This document shows positions 1 through 9,368 of a DNA stretch of 44,588 bases, piece after piece. The DNA is from Alphaproteobacteria bacterium (GTDB taxonomy: Bacteria > Pseudomonadota > Alphaproteobacteria > Rs-D84). The translations under genes were made by a program, and so were the position numbers. The DNA lies in contig JAFQOQ010000033.1 in NCBI GenBank assembly GCA_017403085.1, positions 1-44,588 of the forward strand. The letters run 5' to 3'. Position 1 is the first letter of the stretch, and each line of letters opens with the position of its first letter. A model generated the notes under the pieces. The model searched no databases. It saw only the letters and a list, made by a program, of their open reading frames with translations, and had not been told where the DNA came from.

Positions 1-1
1 T

Positions 2-871
2 GGACCGTCCGATGCGATTATGGTTGATAACTATGATTGGATGAAGAATTACAGCCATTTGGATTTCTTGCGTGATTTTGGGACTGATTTTACGGTGCCA
101 CGTATGTTGTCAATGGATTCTGTAAAGCGTCGCTTGGATAATGGGATGACGTTCTTGGAATTTAATTATATGACGTTTCAGGCCGTAGATTTTTTAACAC
201 TGTATCGCGAACATAATTGCATTTTGCAGACCTGTGGGGCGGATCAATGGGGAAATGCGATTATGGGTATTGAACTGATTCGTAAAAAGTTGGGGAAAGA
301 AGCGTTCGTTTTGTCGACGGCCCTTATTACGGATGCAAATGGAAATAAAATCGGCAAGTCGGCTGGGAATGCGGTTTGGGTTAATGAAGATAAAACGTCG
401 CCGTATGAATACTATCAGTATTTTCGGAATATTCCCGATGATTTGGTGGAAAAGTTTTTGAAAATCTTTACAGAAATTCCGTTGGATGAAATTGCGCGTT
501 TGTCCGCACTGCAGGGGGCGGAATTGAATCAGGCGAAAAAGATTTTGGCATTTGCCGCAACCGAAATTGCACATGGACATGATGCCGCGGTCAAGGCACA
601 GGAAACCGCCGATGCGTTGTTTGGTGGTGGGGCGAATATGGAAAATATGCCGACAACAGAAATTGAAATGGCGGGTGATATGGGTATCTTGGATTTCTTG
701 TGTGCAACAGGTTTGTTCCCGTCAAAGTCAGAGGCGCGTCGTATGGTTGAACAGGGCGGTGTTCAGATAAATAATGAAAAAATTTCTGATCCGCGTGCTG
801 TTGTTGCGGTTGCAGATGAATTTATGGTGCAAAAAGGTAAAAAGACATTTCTGAAGGTAGTCGTAAAATAA
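2..871 (+). CDS. tyrS: Tyrosyl-tRNA synthetase, 5'-truncated by window edge
   Basis: Cytoplasmic enzyme that charges tRNA-Tyr with tyrosine. The frame is open to the left edge, so the Rossmann-fold N-terminus with the HIGH-type motif lies outside the window. The visible part starts GPSDAIMVDNYDW, typical of bacterial TyrRS, and contains the GADQWGNAIMGIELIRK region and the KMSKS-equivalent loop KIGKSAGNAV around base 350. The C-terminal S4 RNA-binding domain is visible (FPSKSEARRMVEQGGVQINN). The stop codon shares one base with the ATG of the next gene, so the two are probably co-transcribed. The family assignment is firm; only the 5' end is missing. Confidence 0.95.
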   Translation, partial: GPSDAIMVDNYDWMKNYSHLDFLRDFGTDFTVPRMLSMDSVKRRLDNGMTFLEFNYMTFQAVDFLTLYREHNCILQTCGADQWGNAIMGIELIRKKLGKEAFVLSTALITDANGNKIGKSAGNAVWVNEDKTSPYEYYQYFRNIPDDLVEKFLKIFTEIPLDEIARLSALQGAELNQAKKILAFAATEIAHGHDAAVKAQETADALFGGGANMENMPTTEIEMAGDMGILDFLCATGLFPSKSEARRMVEQGGVQINNEKISDPRAVVAVADEFMVQKGKKTFLKVVVK

Positions 872-1944
872 TGAAGAAAGTAATTGTTATATTTTCTTTG
901 TTATGCGCGTGCGTCGGGCCGGTTTATGGTGCCAGCGAACTGTCAAAAATAAATGCACAAATTAAACAGACAGAACAGCAAAATAAAAAACTGGAACAAC
1001 AGGTTAAAACGTCTGAACGTGATGTTGCAAAGACTAAAAAAGAATTGGTCAAGGCCGCAGATAAGGTTAGTTCGCTGGAAGAGCAACGCGCAGAAATGGC
1101 AAAGAAAATTGCCGAATTGGATGCAAAACGCGATAAAATAACCAAAGAAATGGACGATAACCAGGAACGAATTGCCGATGCTGCGGCTAGTATTTTGTTT
1201 GTTGCGTCGCACCCCAGTTTTGATGCGGATTCTATGCGTGAATATGTTTTAACGTCTGCGGTGTTGTCGGGGGTGGCGGATTTGCTGGACGAAGAAATTA
1301 AGCGCGCAGAAAAACAGGTTGCAGAACTGGAAAAAATTCGTCGGACGCGTGCCGTTGAGAAAGAAAAGTTGGATAGGACCGCCAAGAAATACGCAAAAGA
1401 AAAGACGGATTTGGATAAATTATTGCGTACGCGCAGTGCGCAGAATGAAAAACTGAAAAACGAACATTCTGCGTTGCAAAAAAAATTACGTGATTTGTCT
1501 GCGCGTGCAAAAAGTATATCGGAATTGTCCGCAGGGGTGGGAAGTTCAGAAATGTCAGAAGATTCTCGGTTTTCACGTCGTAAGTTAAATTTGCCGGTCA
1601 AAGGAAAGGTGGTTGTAAAGTTTGGCGAAAAAACTGCGTTGGGGCTTAGTTCTGATGGGTGGCGTGTGCGCGTGCGTGGTGATGCGTTGGTTATGGCACC
1701 GGCCGATGGCGAGGTGAAATTTGCGGATAGTTTTCGCGGATTTGGCAAGGTTGTAATTATGTCTCATAAAAATGGATATAATACTGTTATGACAAATCTG
1801 GGAAATATTGATGTTATGCTGGGCCAGGAAGTGTTGGCGGGCGAACCAATTGGGCGGATGAACCCGGATAAGCCAGAAATGTATTTGGAGGTACGTCGTG
1901 GAAACAAGGCGGTTGATCCAGCACGATTGTTCCGCGAAGACTAA
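871..1944 (+). CDS. EnvC-like murein hydrolase activator
   Basis: Predicted periplasmic protein of 357 aa. A signal peptide (MKKVIVIFSLLCACVGPVYGA) is followed by a long charged coiled coil (about residues 22-215) and a C-terminal LytM/M23-like domain (about 245-357). This architecture is that of EnvC/NlpD-type activators of cell-wall amidases. The M23 fold is recognisable (VMAPADGEV, then YLEVRRGNKAVDP), but the metal-binding His residues of an active LytM peptidase are missing; where HFEVR is usual the sequence has YLEVR. That fits a non-enzymatic activator, as known for EnvC. The start overlaps the tyrS stop. It is followed by a CtpA-like protease, a pairing common in alphaproteobacteria. 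Confidence 0.85.
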   Translation: MKKVIVIFSLLCACVGPVYGASELSKINAQIKQTEQQNKKLEQQVKTSERDVAKTKKELVKAADKVSSLEEQRAEMAKKIAELDAKRDKITKEMDDNQERIADAAASILFVASHPSFDADSMREYVLTSAVLSGVADLLDEEIKRAEKQVAELEKIRRTRAVEKEKLDRTAKKYAKEKTDLDKLLRTRSAQNEKLKNEHSALQKKLRDLSARAKSISELSAGVGSSEMSEDSRFSRRKLNLPVKGKVVVKFGEKTALGLSSDGWRVRVRGDALVMAPADGEVKFADSFRGFGKVVIMSHKNGYNTVMTNLGNIDVMLGQEVLAGEPIGRMNPDKPEMYLEVRRGNKAVDPARLFRED

Positions 1945-2011
1945 AAATTCGTGTTGAAATGGGGGATAGATTTAGTTTATTCTGTGTCTTATAAGCGAAA
2001 GGGTGGTATTG

Positions 2012-3442
2012 ATGTTAAAGAAATTACTGGTTTTTATGTTCTTGTTGTTACCAATGGTGGCTGATGCAGCGCCAAAAAATAAGAAAAAGGAAGAACCAAT
2101 TGTTCATTTGACTGATGAACAGATTTATGAAGAATTAAAGAAACTGGCATTGGTTTTTGAAACGGCGCGCGATAATTTCGTAGAAGAAGCGGATGAAAAA
2201 AAGATGCTGGAAGCCGCGATGAATGCAATGTTGGGGGCGCTGGACCCGCATTCTTCGTATTTGTCGGCGGATGATTTCAAGGAATTTAATGATAAATCAC
2301 ATGGTGAATTTGGTGGGTTGGGGATTCAAATAACCAGTGATAGGGGCGCGGTTCGTGTCATTTCGCCGATTGATGACACGCCGGCAGAAAAGGCCGGCAT
2401 CAAGGCAGGCGACTATATTACACATATTGATGATGAACAGGTCTTTGATTTGACATTAAATCAGGCGGTAAAAAAGATGAAGGGACGCCCCGGGACCAAG
2501 GTGAAACTAACGATTGTTTCTGATGGAGGAGATTCACGAACGATAACCTTGAAACGTGCAATTATTAAAGTTAAGTCGGTAAAGTTTGATGAAAAAGTAC
2601 CTGCGGGTATGGATATAGAAGATAAGGATACGCCAAAGATTGGATATGTGCGTATTTCTGATTTTGGTGCAACGACTGCGCGTGACTTGGAAGATGCGTT
2701 GAAAAAATTAGAAAAGAAAAATGTTGTTGGGTATGTTGTTGATGTGCGTAATAACCCAGGGGGCTATTTGACTGCGGCGATTGATGTGTCTGATGCATTT
2801 TTAGATGGTGGTGAAATTGTATCAACGCGCGGCAAAGAGAAGACGGATATTGAACGTACGTACGCAACTGCGGGTGATTTAACCAATGGAAAACCAGTCG
2901 TGGTGTTGATAAACCATGGGTCTGCGTCCGCGTCTGAAATTGTGGCGGGTGCGTTGCAGGATAATGGGCGCGCGTTGGTTATGGGATCGCAGTCGTTTGG
3001 CAAGGGCAGTGTGCAACAGCAAAAACCATTTGGTGATGGTACGGCAATTCATATAACTGTGGCGCGGTATTATACGCCATCTGGACACTCTATTCAAAAC
3101 GAGGGAATAACGCCAGACGTAGAAGTTTTGCATAGCAAGGTTGAGGTGCTGGAAAAGAAGGAAAGTATGTATTCAGAGGCGTCCTTTAAAAATTCATTGA
3201 AAAACGATACGTCTAAGAAAAAAGAAGATAAAAAATCATCTAAGACAGATGAAGAAAAAGATGAAGACGATAAAGATGAAGAATTAACAGAAGAGGAAAA
3301 GGATGCGCGTGATTATCAGTTGCAACGTGCAATGGATATGGTGATTGCAATGTCTAAATTGCAAAATCGCAGTATAATGACGCCAACTGATTTAATTGAA
3401 ACATCAGATGCCCAAGAAGATGCGGCAGAAAAAGATAAATAA
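2012..3442 (+). CDS. ctpA: C-terminal processing peptidase (S41 family, CtpA-type)
   Basis: Periplasmic serine protease that trims or degrades envelope proteins. The signal peptide is MLKKLLVFMFLLLPMVADAA. A PDZ domain follows (about residues 95-180; GGLGIQI, SPIDDTPAEKAGIKAGDYI), then the S41 catalytic core with the nucleophilic Ser in GSASASEIVAGAL (about residue 304) and the general-base Lys in SFGKGSVQQ (about 329). The C-terminus carries a very acidic and lysine-rich low-complexity tail (about 390-440). The ATG at 2012 is preferred over the in-frame GTG at 2003 because an AAGGG-type ribosome site precedes it. The gene ends at a terminator shared with the convergent gene. Confidence 0.92.
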   Translation: MLKKLLVFMFLLLPMVADAAPKNKKKEEPIVHLTDEQIYEELKKLALVFETARDNFVEEADEKKMLEAAMNAMLGALDPHSSYLSADDFKEFNDKSHGEFGGLGIQITSDRGAVRVISPIDDTPAEKAGIKAGDYITHIDDEQVFDLTLNQAVKKMKGRPGTKVKLTIVSDGGDSRTITLKRAIIKVKSVKFDEKVPAGMDIEDKDTPKIGYVRISDFGATTARDLEDALKKLEKKNVVGYVVDVRNNPGGYLTAAIDVSDAFLDGGEIVSTRGKEKTDIERTYATAGDLTNGKPVVVLINHGSASASEIVAGALQDNGRALVMGSQSFGKGSVQQQKPFGDGTAIHITVARYYTPSGHSIQNEGITPDVEVLHSKVEVLEKKESMYSEASFKNSLKNDTSKKKEDKKSSKTDEEKDEDDKDEELTEEEKDARDYQLQRAMDMVIAMSKLQNRSIMTPTDLIETSDAQEDAAEKDK

Positions 3443-3475
3443 AAAAATGGGGCAAACGCCCCATTTTTTATTTTG
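3440..3475. terminator. Bidirectional intrinsic terminator
   Basis: A perfect 7-bp stem ATGGGGC/GCCCCAT with loop AAAC is flanked by A-run and T-run, so it can stop transcription from both sides. It lies between the convergent ctpA-like gene and the unknown gene at 3468-3983. Confidence 0.9.
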
Positions 3476-3983
3476 TGTGTTGTGCGAATAAATCTAGCTG
3501 TTTTGTAACAGGTTTTGCCTGTGCCATTTTAACCATCGCATTTAATGTGCGCGCCCATGCAGATTCAGACGCACCAATGTTGTTGATTTCCAAAATAACG
3601 CCTTCTTTGACTGCGGCCGATAATATGTCAATTACGTCACGGGCGCGTGAATCAATTGTGGTGTCTGGGCAATTCAGATGAATTTTAATGACAGGTTTGT
3701 CATAATTTGGCGAACGTTCTGCAACAATCGCAGACATTAATTCATCTGTGTAATTGGCTAGTTCTTTTGCGCGTGCAATAGCGGCACGGGTGCGCGCTTT
3801 TAATGCGCCAATTTTTGCGCCGCTTTTCTTTGCAAAAGAATCTAAGATATAAATATCTGTGCCTTTTACAAAAATATCTTTTTTGGCCAAACGGTCCGCT
3901 TCGGTTTCTGCTGGGCCGAAGCCTGTTAAAAATGTCCCAGGTATAATTTCAATAGGTTTATCAAATTTTGTTATCTGTGTCAT
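3468..3983 (-). CDS. Conserved-looking hypothetical protein
   Basis: 171 aa, no signal peptide or membrane segment, probably cytoplasmic. I do not recognise the family. A good ribosome site (AGGAG, 7 nt before the ATG) supports the start. The central part is rich in Ala, Arg and Lys (ALKARTRAAIARAKELA), probably helical, followed by an alternating hydrophobic stretch (KPVIKIHLNCP) that looks like a beta-strand core. The gene is convergent with the protease gene and divergent from nifJ. No function is assigned. Confidence 0.75.
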   Translation of the reverse strand: MTQITKFDKPIEIIPGTFLTGFGPAETEADRLAKKDIFVKGTDIYILDSFAKKSGAKIGALKARTRAAIARAKELANYTDELMSAIVAERSPNYDKPVIKIHLNCPDTTIDSRARDVIDILSAAVKEGVILEINNIGASESAWARTLNAMVKMAQAKPVTKQLDLFAQHTK

Positions 3984-4070
3984 AGTGTTACTCCTACGGT
4001 TGTATTATCTTACACGCTAATATATAGTACAAATATATACGTTTGTCAAGTGTTTTTGTTTAACAAATTC

Positions 4071-4099
4071 TTGCCTTGGATTCTTTTTGGGGGTATTAT
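4071..4099 (+). promoter_or_regulatory. Promoter of nifJ
   Basis: TTGCCT, a 17-nt spacer and TATTAT, with a predicted start near 4106, 29 nt before the chosen ATG. The spacing is ideal for a sigma-70-type promoter. Confidence 0.6.
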
Positions 4100-4134
4100 T
4101 TAGCCAATGTATAAATTTAGCGAAGGGAATAGGT

Positions 4135-7100
4135 ATGTCTAAATTGATTGTTGATGGAAACTGGGCGGCGGCGGATGTTGCGTATAGATGTGTTGATTTT
4201 GCAGCAATTTATCCGATTACCCCCAGCAGTACGATGGGCGAATTGGCAGACGAATGGTCGTTCCAGCACAAGAAAAATATTTGGGGGGCAATTCCAGAAA
4301 TTATAGAAATGCAGTCTGAGGCAGGGGCCGCAGGCGCAATGCATGGGGCATTGCAGATGGGCAGTTTGGCGACAACATTTACTGCGTCCCAGGGGTTGTT
4401 GCTGATGATTCCGAATATGTATAAAATTGCGGGCGAACAGACGCCGTTCGTTATGCATGTGGCGGCGCGTGCGTTGGCGACACATGCGCTGTCTATTTTT
4501 GGTGACCACAGTGATGTTATGTCTGTGCGCAGTACGGGATTTGCATTGTTGTCTTCGCATAATGTGCAACAGGCGCATGATATGGCGGCAATTGCGCATG
4601 CGGCGACATTGCGTACCCGGGTGCCGTTTTTGCATTTCTTTGATGGGTTCAGAACCAGTCATGAAGAATCCAGACTGACGCGTATTGATGATGATGTTTT
4701 GCGCGAAATGTTGCCAGATGATTTAATCTTGGCCAATCGTGCGCGCGGTATGACGCCAGATAATCCAACAATTCGGGGTACTGCACAGAATCCAGATGTG
4801 TATTTTCAGGGGCGCGAGGCGGCGAATCCGCTGTATGCGCAAACACCAGAAGTTGTGCAGGATATGATGAATAAATTTGCAGAACTGACGGGACGTCAAT
4901 ATAACTTGATTGATTATGTCGGTGATGAAAATGCGGAACATGTTATTGTTGCGATGGGCAGTGGCTGTGAAACGATTGAAGAAACATTGCCACATTTGCC
5001 GGCGGGATTAGGATTGGTAAAGGTACATTTATATCGTCCGTTCCCAGTAGAAGCGTTTTTAAAAGTTTTGCCAAAGTCTGTAAAAAGTATTGCGGTTTTA
5101 GACAGAACCAAAGAACCGGGCAGTATTGGCGAACCGTTGTATCAAGATGTGAAATCGGTTGTTGGCGACATGGCAGTTGTTCTGGGTGGGCGTTATGGAT
5201 TAGGTTCCAAAGAATTTAAACCCAGAGATGTCAAGGCAATCTATGAAAATATGATGTTGGGGACGCTGAAGCATAATTTTACGGTTGGGATTGATGATGA
5301 TTTGACGGGGCTGTCGCTTAAAACTGATCCAGCATTTGCGGTTGAAGATCCGAATTTTAAAACGGCGATTTTATATGGCATCGGCAGTGATGGTACAGTT
5401 GGGGCAGTAAAAAATATTGTTAAAATTGTTGGTGAAAATTCTGATTTATATCCACAATCGTATGCAGTTTATGATTCCAAGAAGTCGGGCGGATTGACTG
5501 CGTCGCATATACGTTTTTCTGACGCGCCAATTAAAAGTCAATATTTGGTTGAAGTGGCAGATTTTATCAGTGTTTCTAATTTTATGATTGCCCAGCGTTT
5601 TGATGTATTTCGTGGGCTGCGTTCTGGTGGAACGGTTATGATAAATACGTCCATGGCGCCAGATGTTGCCTTTGCAAATTTGCCACGTGATGTACAAGAA
5701 CATTTAATTCGTATTCGGGCCAAGGTGTATTTCTTGGATGCCAATCGTGCCGCAGCAGAATTGGGACTGGGGAATCGTATTAACACATTTATTATGTTGA
5801 ATTTCTTTAATTTAACACATGTTATTGACCCAGAAGTTGCTGCGAAAAGTGCCAAGGTTGCAATTGAAAAGACATATAAAAAGAAGGGGATGGATGTCGT
5901 TCAGGCAAACTGGGCCGCAGTGGATAAGGCGGCAGAATACCTGGTTCAGTATAATTTGCCGTCGTCTGTTTCTAACTTTGCGCCTGATTTTGTGCCGGCT
6001 ATGACGTTAGATACACCGGCAGAGATTGCAGGGACGTTGGGTGAAATGGCGGCCCAGCGTGGTGACGCAATACCGGTGTCGCGTTTCCGTGTTGATGGTC
6101 AATTTGGTGGTGGCCAGTATCCGGTTGGTACATCTAAGTATGAAAAGCGTGCAATTTCAGACAAGGTTGCAACGTGCGATTTGTCTAAGTGTATTCAGTG
6201 TGGAAAGTGTTCTATGTTGTGTCCGCATGCGGCAATACGTATCAAGGCAATGACAGAAGAGCAGGCAGAACAAGCGCGTGCAAAGGGTATAACAGTTGTC
6301 CCAATGAAGACACCGGAATTGGGTCCAAATATGTATTTTACATTAAATATTTCGCCGGCTGATTGTACGGGGTGTAATATTTGTGTGAAAAATTGCCCAA
6401 CAAGTGCATTGTCGTTGGTGCCAACGCAAGATGTTATTGCGGATAATCAGGCGGCATTTAATGCGGCGGAAAAAATACCAAATATAGAACGTGAAAAATT
6501 AAATCTGAATATTCCAAAGCATGTTGAATTGTTGCCTCATTATTTTGAATTTCCCGGGGCGTGTGCAGGATGTGGTGAAACGCCCTATGTCAAAATGTTG
6601 TCGCATTTGTTTGGTGATCGTATGGTTGTTGCAAATGCAACAGGTTGTTCGTCTATTTATGGGGCGAATTTACCAACAACGCCATGGACCAAGGATGCAA
6701 ATGGACGCGGGCCAGCGTGGTCTAATTCGTTGTTCGAAGATAATGCGGAATATGGGTTGGGTATGCGGTTGGCATTGAATCAAAAGCGCAATATGTTAAA
6801 GGGATTGTTGTTTGAACTAAATATCCCAGATGTAGAGGCGATTTTTGATGAAAAAAATCCGTTAAAACAACGTGAAATTGAAAAAAGTCTGCGGGCGCAA
6901 TTGGGGGCAATTGATGGGCCGCGTGCGCGTCTGGCGGAAAGTTTGGTTGGTGAAATTGTTGATAAATCTGTGTGGATTATCGGTGGTGATGGATGGGCAT
7001 ACGATATTGGATATGGTGGTGTCGATCATATTCTGCATAGTGGCGAAAATGTAAATATTTTGGTGTTGGATACAGAAGGTTATTCTAATACCGGGGGACA

Positions 7101-7644
7101 GCAGTCTAAATCAACGCCGTTTGGTGCCAGTATGAAATTTGCAATTGGGGGCAAAGAACATGCTAAGAAAGATTTGGGTATGATTGCGATGATGTCGGGC
7201 GCATATGTTGCGCAGATTGCAATGGGGGCCAATCAGGCACAGGCGATTCGTGCGTTTCGTGAAGCAGAAAGTTTTAACGGGCCATCGATTATACTGGCAT
7301 ACGCACCATGTATTGCACATGGATTTGCGCTGCAAAATGGGCCGGCGCATCAAATGCAGATGGTTCAAACAGGCGCGTGGCCGTTGTATAGGTTTGATCC
7401 GCGCTTGATTGCAGATGGTCATAATCCATTAACAATGGATTCTAGTGTTGATAACCCACTGCCGTTGGAAGAATTCTTGAAGACGGAATCGCGTTTTGGT
7501 GCGGCGCGCGCATCTAATCCGAATTTCGATAGATTGGTAGAACAGGCAAAGTCCAGCAATTTGTACAAGAGCGAACTGAAAAAGCATATTGCACATTTTG
7601 CAATGGTAAATTCACCAGAAGTTAAAGAAAATGGGGAAGGATAA
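4135..7644 (+). CDS. nifJ: Pyruvate:ferredoxin (flavodoxin) oxidoreductase
   Basis: Single-chain PFOR of 1,169 aa that oxidatively decarboxylates pyruvate to acetyl-CoA with CoA, thiamine pyrophosphate and ferredoxin or flavodoxin. Domain I shows YPITPSSTMGE near residue 28. Two 4Fe-4S ferredoxin motifs are present: CIQCGKCSMLCP (about 685) and CTGCNICVKNCP (about 744). A further Cys pair is in GACAGCGETPY (about 808), and the TPP-binding region is GDGWAYDIGYGG with SNTGGQQSKSTP (about 950-990). All domains of the family are intact. ATG 4135 is chosen because AAGGGA lies just upstream; in-frame upstream codons have no ribosome site. The enzyme is oxygen-sensitive, which points to an anaerobic lifestyle. 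A BamE-like lipoprotein gene follows after one base. Confidence 0.96.
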   Translation: MSKLIVDGNWAAADVAYRCVDFAAIYPITPSSTMGELADEWSFQHKKNIWGAIPEIIEMQSEAGAAGAMHGALQMGSLATTFTASQGLLLMIPNMYKIAGEQTPFVMHVAARALATHALSIFGDHSDVMSVRSTGFALLSSHNVQQAHDMAAIAHAATLRTRVPFLHFFDGFRTSHEESRLTRIDDDVLREMLPDDLILANRARGMTPDNPTIRGTAQNPDVYFQGREAANPLYAQTPEVVQDMMNKFAELTGRQYNLIDYVGDENAEHVIVAMGSGCETIEETLPHLPAGLGLVKVHLYRPFPVEAFLKVLPKSVKSIAVLDRTKEPGSIGEPLYQDVKSVVGDMAVVLGGRYGLGSKEFKPRDVKAIYENMMLGTLKHNFTVGIDDDLTGLSLKTDPAFAVEDPNFKTAILYGIGSDGTVGAVKNIVKIVGENSDLYPQSYAVYDSKKSGGLTASHIRFSDAPIKSQYLVEVADFISVSNFMIAQRFDVFRGLRSGGTVMINTSMAPDVAFANLPRDVQEHLIRIRAKVYFLDANRAAAELGLGNRINTFIMLNFFNLTHVIDPEVAAKSAKVAIEKTYKKKGMDVVQANWAAVDKAAEYLVQYNLPSSVSNFAPDFVPAMTLDTPAEIAGTLGEMAAQRGDAIPVSRFRVDGQFGGGQYPVGTSKYEKRAISDKVATCDLSKCIQCGKCSMLCPHAAIRIKAMTEEQAEQARAKGITVVPMKTPELGPNMYFTLNISPADCTGCNICVKNCPTSALSLVPTQDVIADNQAAFNAAEKIPNIEREKLNLNIPKHVELLPHYFEFPGACAGCGETPYVKMLSHLFGDRMVVANATGCSSIYGANLPTTPWTKDANGRGPAWSNSLFEDNAEYGLGMRLALNQKRNMLKGLLFELNIPDVEAIFDEKNPLKQREIEKSLRAQLGAIDGPRARLAESLVGEIVDKSVWIIGGDGWAYDIGYGGVDHILHSGENVNILVLDTEGYSNTGGQQSKSTPFGASMKFAIGGKEHAKKDLGMIAMMSGAYVAQIAMGANQAQAIRAFREAESFNGPSIILAYAPCIAHGFALQNGPAHQMQMVQTGAWPLYRFDPRLIADGHNPLTMDSSVDNPLPLEEFLKTESRFGAARASNPNFDRLVEQAKSSNLYKSELKKHIAHFAMVNSPEVKENGEG

Positions 7645-7645
7645 T

Positions 7646-8077
7646 ATGAAAAAAATACTGTTGTTGATTGCACTTGTTGTTCTGGGGGCATGTACTTTTC
7701 AGACCAAACACCGCGGATATGTTTTCCCAGAAGATTTGGCGTCACAGGTAGCCGAAATTAAGACAACTGCGCAATTAATGGAAAAAATTGGTGCGCCACA
7801 GGTCAAGACTATTTATGGTGACGAGGTTTGGATTTACTTTGGTGCAGATGAAAATTATCGCGGACCATTGGCGCCGACATTTACAAACGAGACAGTCTTG
7901 TTGGCGTGGGTAAAGGGACGTCGGGTTCTGAAAACCCAGGTTTTACATGATGCGGATTTGCCAGATGTTGTCTTGGCAAATGGAGAAACACAAATCCCGG
8001 CCGCAATTGAACTGAATGCGATTGAAGAATTGTTCAATAATATAGGCCGATTTACACCAGCAGGTTTGGGACAATAA
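7646..8077 (+). CDS. SmpA/BamE-like outer-membrane lipoprotein
   Basis: 143 aa. The N-terminus is a lipoprotein signal with lipobox LGAC, and Cys follows directly, so the product should be lipid-anchored. The segment TAQLMEKIGAPQVKTIYGDEVWIYFG resembles the SmpA/OmlA (BamE) fold, where a helix, a G-x-P turn and a W/Y strand recur. BamE supports the outer-membrane beta-barrel assembly machine. The gene starts one base after the nifJ stop with a strong GGGGAAGG ribosome site, so it is likely co-transcribed with nifJ despite the unrelated function. The fold assignment is moderate; BamE itself is one possibility among several related lipoproteins. Confidence 0.7.
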   Translation: MKKILLLIALVVLGACTFQTKHRGYVFPEDLASQVAEIKTTAQLMEKIGAPQVKTIYGDEVWIYFGADENYRGPLAPTFTNETVLLAWVKGRRVLKTQVLHDADLPDVVLANGETQIPAAIELNAIEELFNNIGRFTPAGLGQ

Positions 8078-8083
8078 TTGTAC

Positions 8084-8112
8084 TTGCCTAGAAAGCGTAA
8101 AAAATGTAAAAT
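8084..8112 (+). promoter_or_regulatory. Promoter of the 8120 gene, leaderless type
   Basis: TTGCCT, 17-nt spacer, TAAAAT. The -10 box ends 7 nt before ATG 8120, so the transcript would start at or next to the start codon. Confidence 0.55.
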
Positions 8113-8119
8113 GTTTTAT

Positions 8120-8662
8120 ATGAAGAGAGGATTTTTATTTTTTATCTTGGCAATGTTGGTTGTTTTGCCTGGGGCGCGTGCGGAAACATTTACGTCGTGC
8201 GGGCCAGGGTATGTTTTGGTGTCGCATAAAAATATTGACGGGATTAAGGCTGCGGAATGCCAGAAGTTGTGGTGTCGGGATTTAGAAACTGGCAAAATGA
8301 TGGGCAGTGGGGACAAGGCGAATAGTGGGTATCAATCGACGGCGGGTACAGTGGAATTGTGTGACGCGGCCAATCATTGTGTAGAATGCTGGGGTGCCAG
8401 AAAGTGGTGCAGTGGCGAAGTGCGTGGTGATTGGAATCCGGCGTATGGCGCATATACGCGTGGTGGCGATAATGTGACATATCAGTCGTATCAAAAGGGC
8501 AGTTGTTTTGCCTGGCGATTAGAAAAACCACAGTGTCCAGATGGTCAGGCGGCGTTGTTGCAGGGCGATGAATGGGTGTGTGCGACGATGTCCAGTTCGC
8601 CAGAGGCGGTGCGTGCATCTGCGGTGCGCAGAACCGGTACCATACGTCGTATTAAGCGATAA
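8120..8662 (+). CDS. Secreted Cys-containing hypothetical protein
   Basis: 180 aa from ATG 8120; an alternative ATG lies at 8111. A Sec signal peptide (KRGFLFFILAMLVVLPGARA) is followed by a mature region with about ten Cys residues in short motifs such as SCGPGYVLVS, CQKLWCRD and CVECW, and an Arg-rich end (VRRTGTIRRIKR). It is probably disulfide-bonded and periplasmic or extracellular. The style matches the other Cys-rich secreted proteins in this window (16887-17420 and 19821-20429), but sequence similarity is limited. No ribosome site is seen before either ATG, and the promoter lies 7 nt upstream of 8120, so a leaderless mRNA is likely. A terminator follows. Function unknown. Confidence 0.75.
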   Translation: MKRGFLFFILAMLVVLPGARAETFTSCGPGYVLVSHKNIDGIKAAECQKLWCRDLETGKMMGSGDKANSGYQSTAGTVELCDAANHCVECWGARKWCSGEVRGDWNPAYGAYTRGGDNVTYQSYQKGSCFAWRLEKPQCPDGQAALLQGDEWVCATMSSSPEAVRASAVRRTGTIRRIKR

Positions 8663-8668
8663 TTTTAT

Positions 8669-8696
8669 ACGGGGCGGTGCCCCGTTTTTATTTTTT
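8669..8696 (+). terminator. Intrinsic terminator
   Basis: Stem ACGGGGC/GCCCCGT with loop GGT followed by a T-rich run. It separates the Cys-containing protein gene from carD. Confidence 0.9.
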
Positions 8697-8707
8697 GGCG
8701 CATTTAT

Positions 8708-8736
8708 TTGTTTTTCTGGTTTTTTTGTGTTATAAT
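8708..8736 (+). promoter_or_regulatory. Promoter of carD
   Basis: TTGTTT, 17-nt spacer, TATAAT. The predicted start is near 8743, giving a leader of about 36 nt before ATG 8779. Confidence 0.65.
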
Positions 8737-8778
8737 GCCTGGGACAGAGAGAATGGCAACCGTAAAGGGTAATATCTT

Positions 8779-9339
8779 ATGCCAAGTAAAAAATTAGATT
8801 TTAAGACGGGGCAATATGTTGTTTATCCAACCCAAGGTGTTGGTAAATTATTGCGTGTCGAAGAACAAACAATTGCAGGCCAGAAAATAAAAATGCTGGT
8901 TATTGACTTTGAACGTAATCATATGACGTTACGTGTGCCGATGGAACGCGCAGAAATATCTGGGCTGCGTCCGCTGACCAGTGCAAAGAAAATGGACGAA
9001 GCCATTGCATCTGCCAAGGGCAAGGCGGGGGCCAAACGTATGATTTGGGCCAGACGCGCAGCACAGTATGAAGAAAATATTAATTCCGGTGACCCAATGA
9101 AATTGGCCGAGGTTGTACGCGATCTGCAACGCAGAAGTGCGTCTGATACGATGACGTTTTCTGCACGACAGCTGTATTTGCGTGCGTTGGAACGCATGGC
9201 CCAGGAATTTGCGGTTTTGCATAAAATAGATTTGGATTCGGCGTCTGAAAAAATAGAAGATATTTTGGGTATTCCAAAAGAAATTGATTTAAATGCAGTT
9301 GATGTTGATGACGACGATATTGATGAAGATGATAGTTAA
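8779..9339 (+). CDS. carD: CarD/CdnL family transcriptional regulator
   Basis: 186 aa. The N-terminal RNA-polymerase-interacting Tudor-like domain is clear (TGQYVVYPTQGVGKLLRVEE), followed by the helical C-terminal domain with the conserved DNA-contacting region (about residues 80-160; RAAQYEENINSGDP, then AEVVRDLQRR). Proteins of this family bind the RNA polymerase beta subunit and stabilise open promoter complexes, especially at rRNA-type promoters; they are near-universal in alphaproteobacteria. The extreme C-terminus is strongly acidic (DVDDDDIDEDDS). The gene has its own promoter and a convergent terminator. Confidence 0.93.
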   Translation: MPSKKLDFKTGQYVVYPTQGVGKLLRVEEQTIAGQKIKMLVIDFERNHMTLRVPMERAEISGLRPLTSAKKMDEAIASAKGKAGAKRMIWARRAAQYEENINSGDPMKLAEVVRDLQRRSASDTMTFSARQLYLRALERMAQEFAVLHKIDLDSASEKIEDILGIPKEIDLNAVDVDDDDIDEDDS

Positions 9340-9341
9340 AA

Positions 9342-9368
9342 AATGCCCCAGTGGGGCGTTTTTTATTT
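9342..9368. terminator. Bidirectional terminator between carD and the 9363 gene
   Basis: GCCCC/GGGGC stem with loop AGT and T-run on the plus strand. The reverse strand also ends in a T-run overlapping the carD stop. Confidence 0.85.
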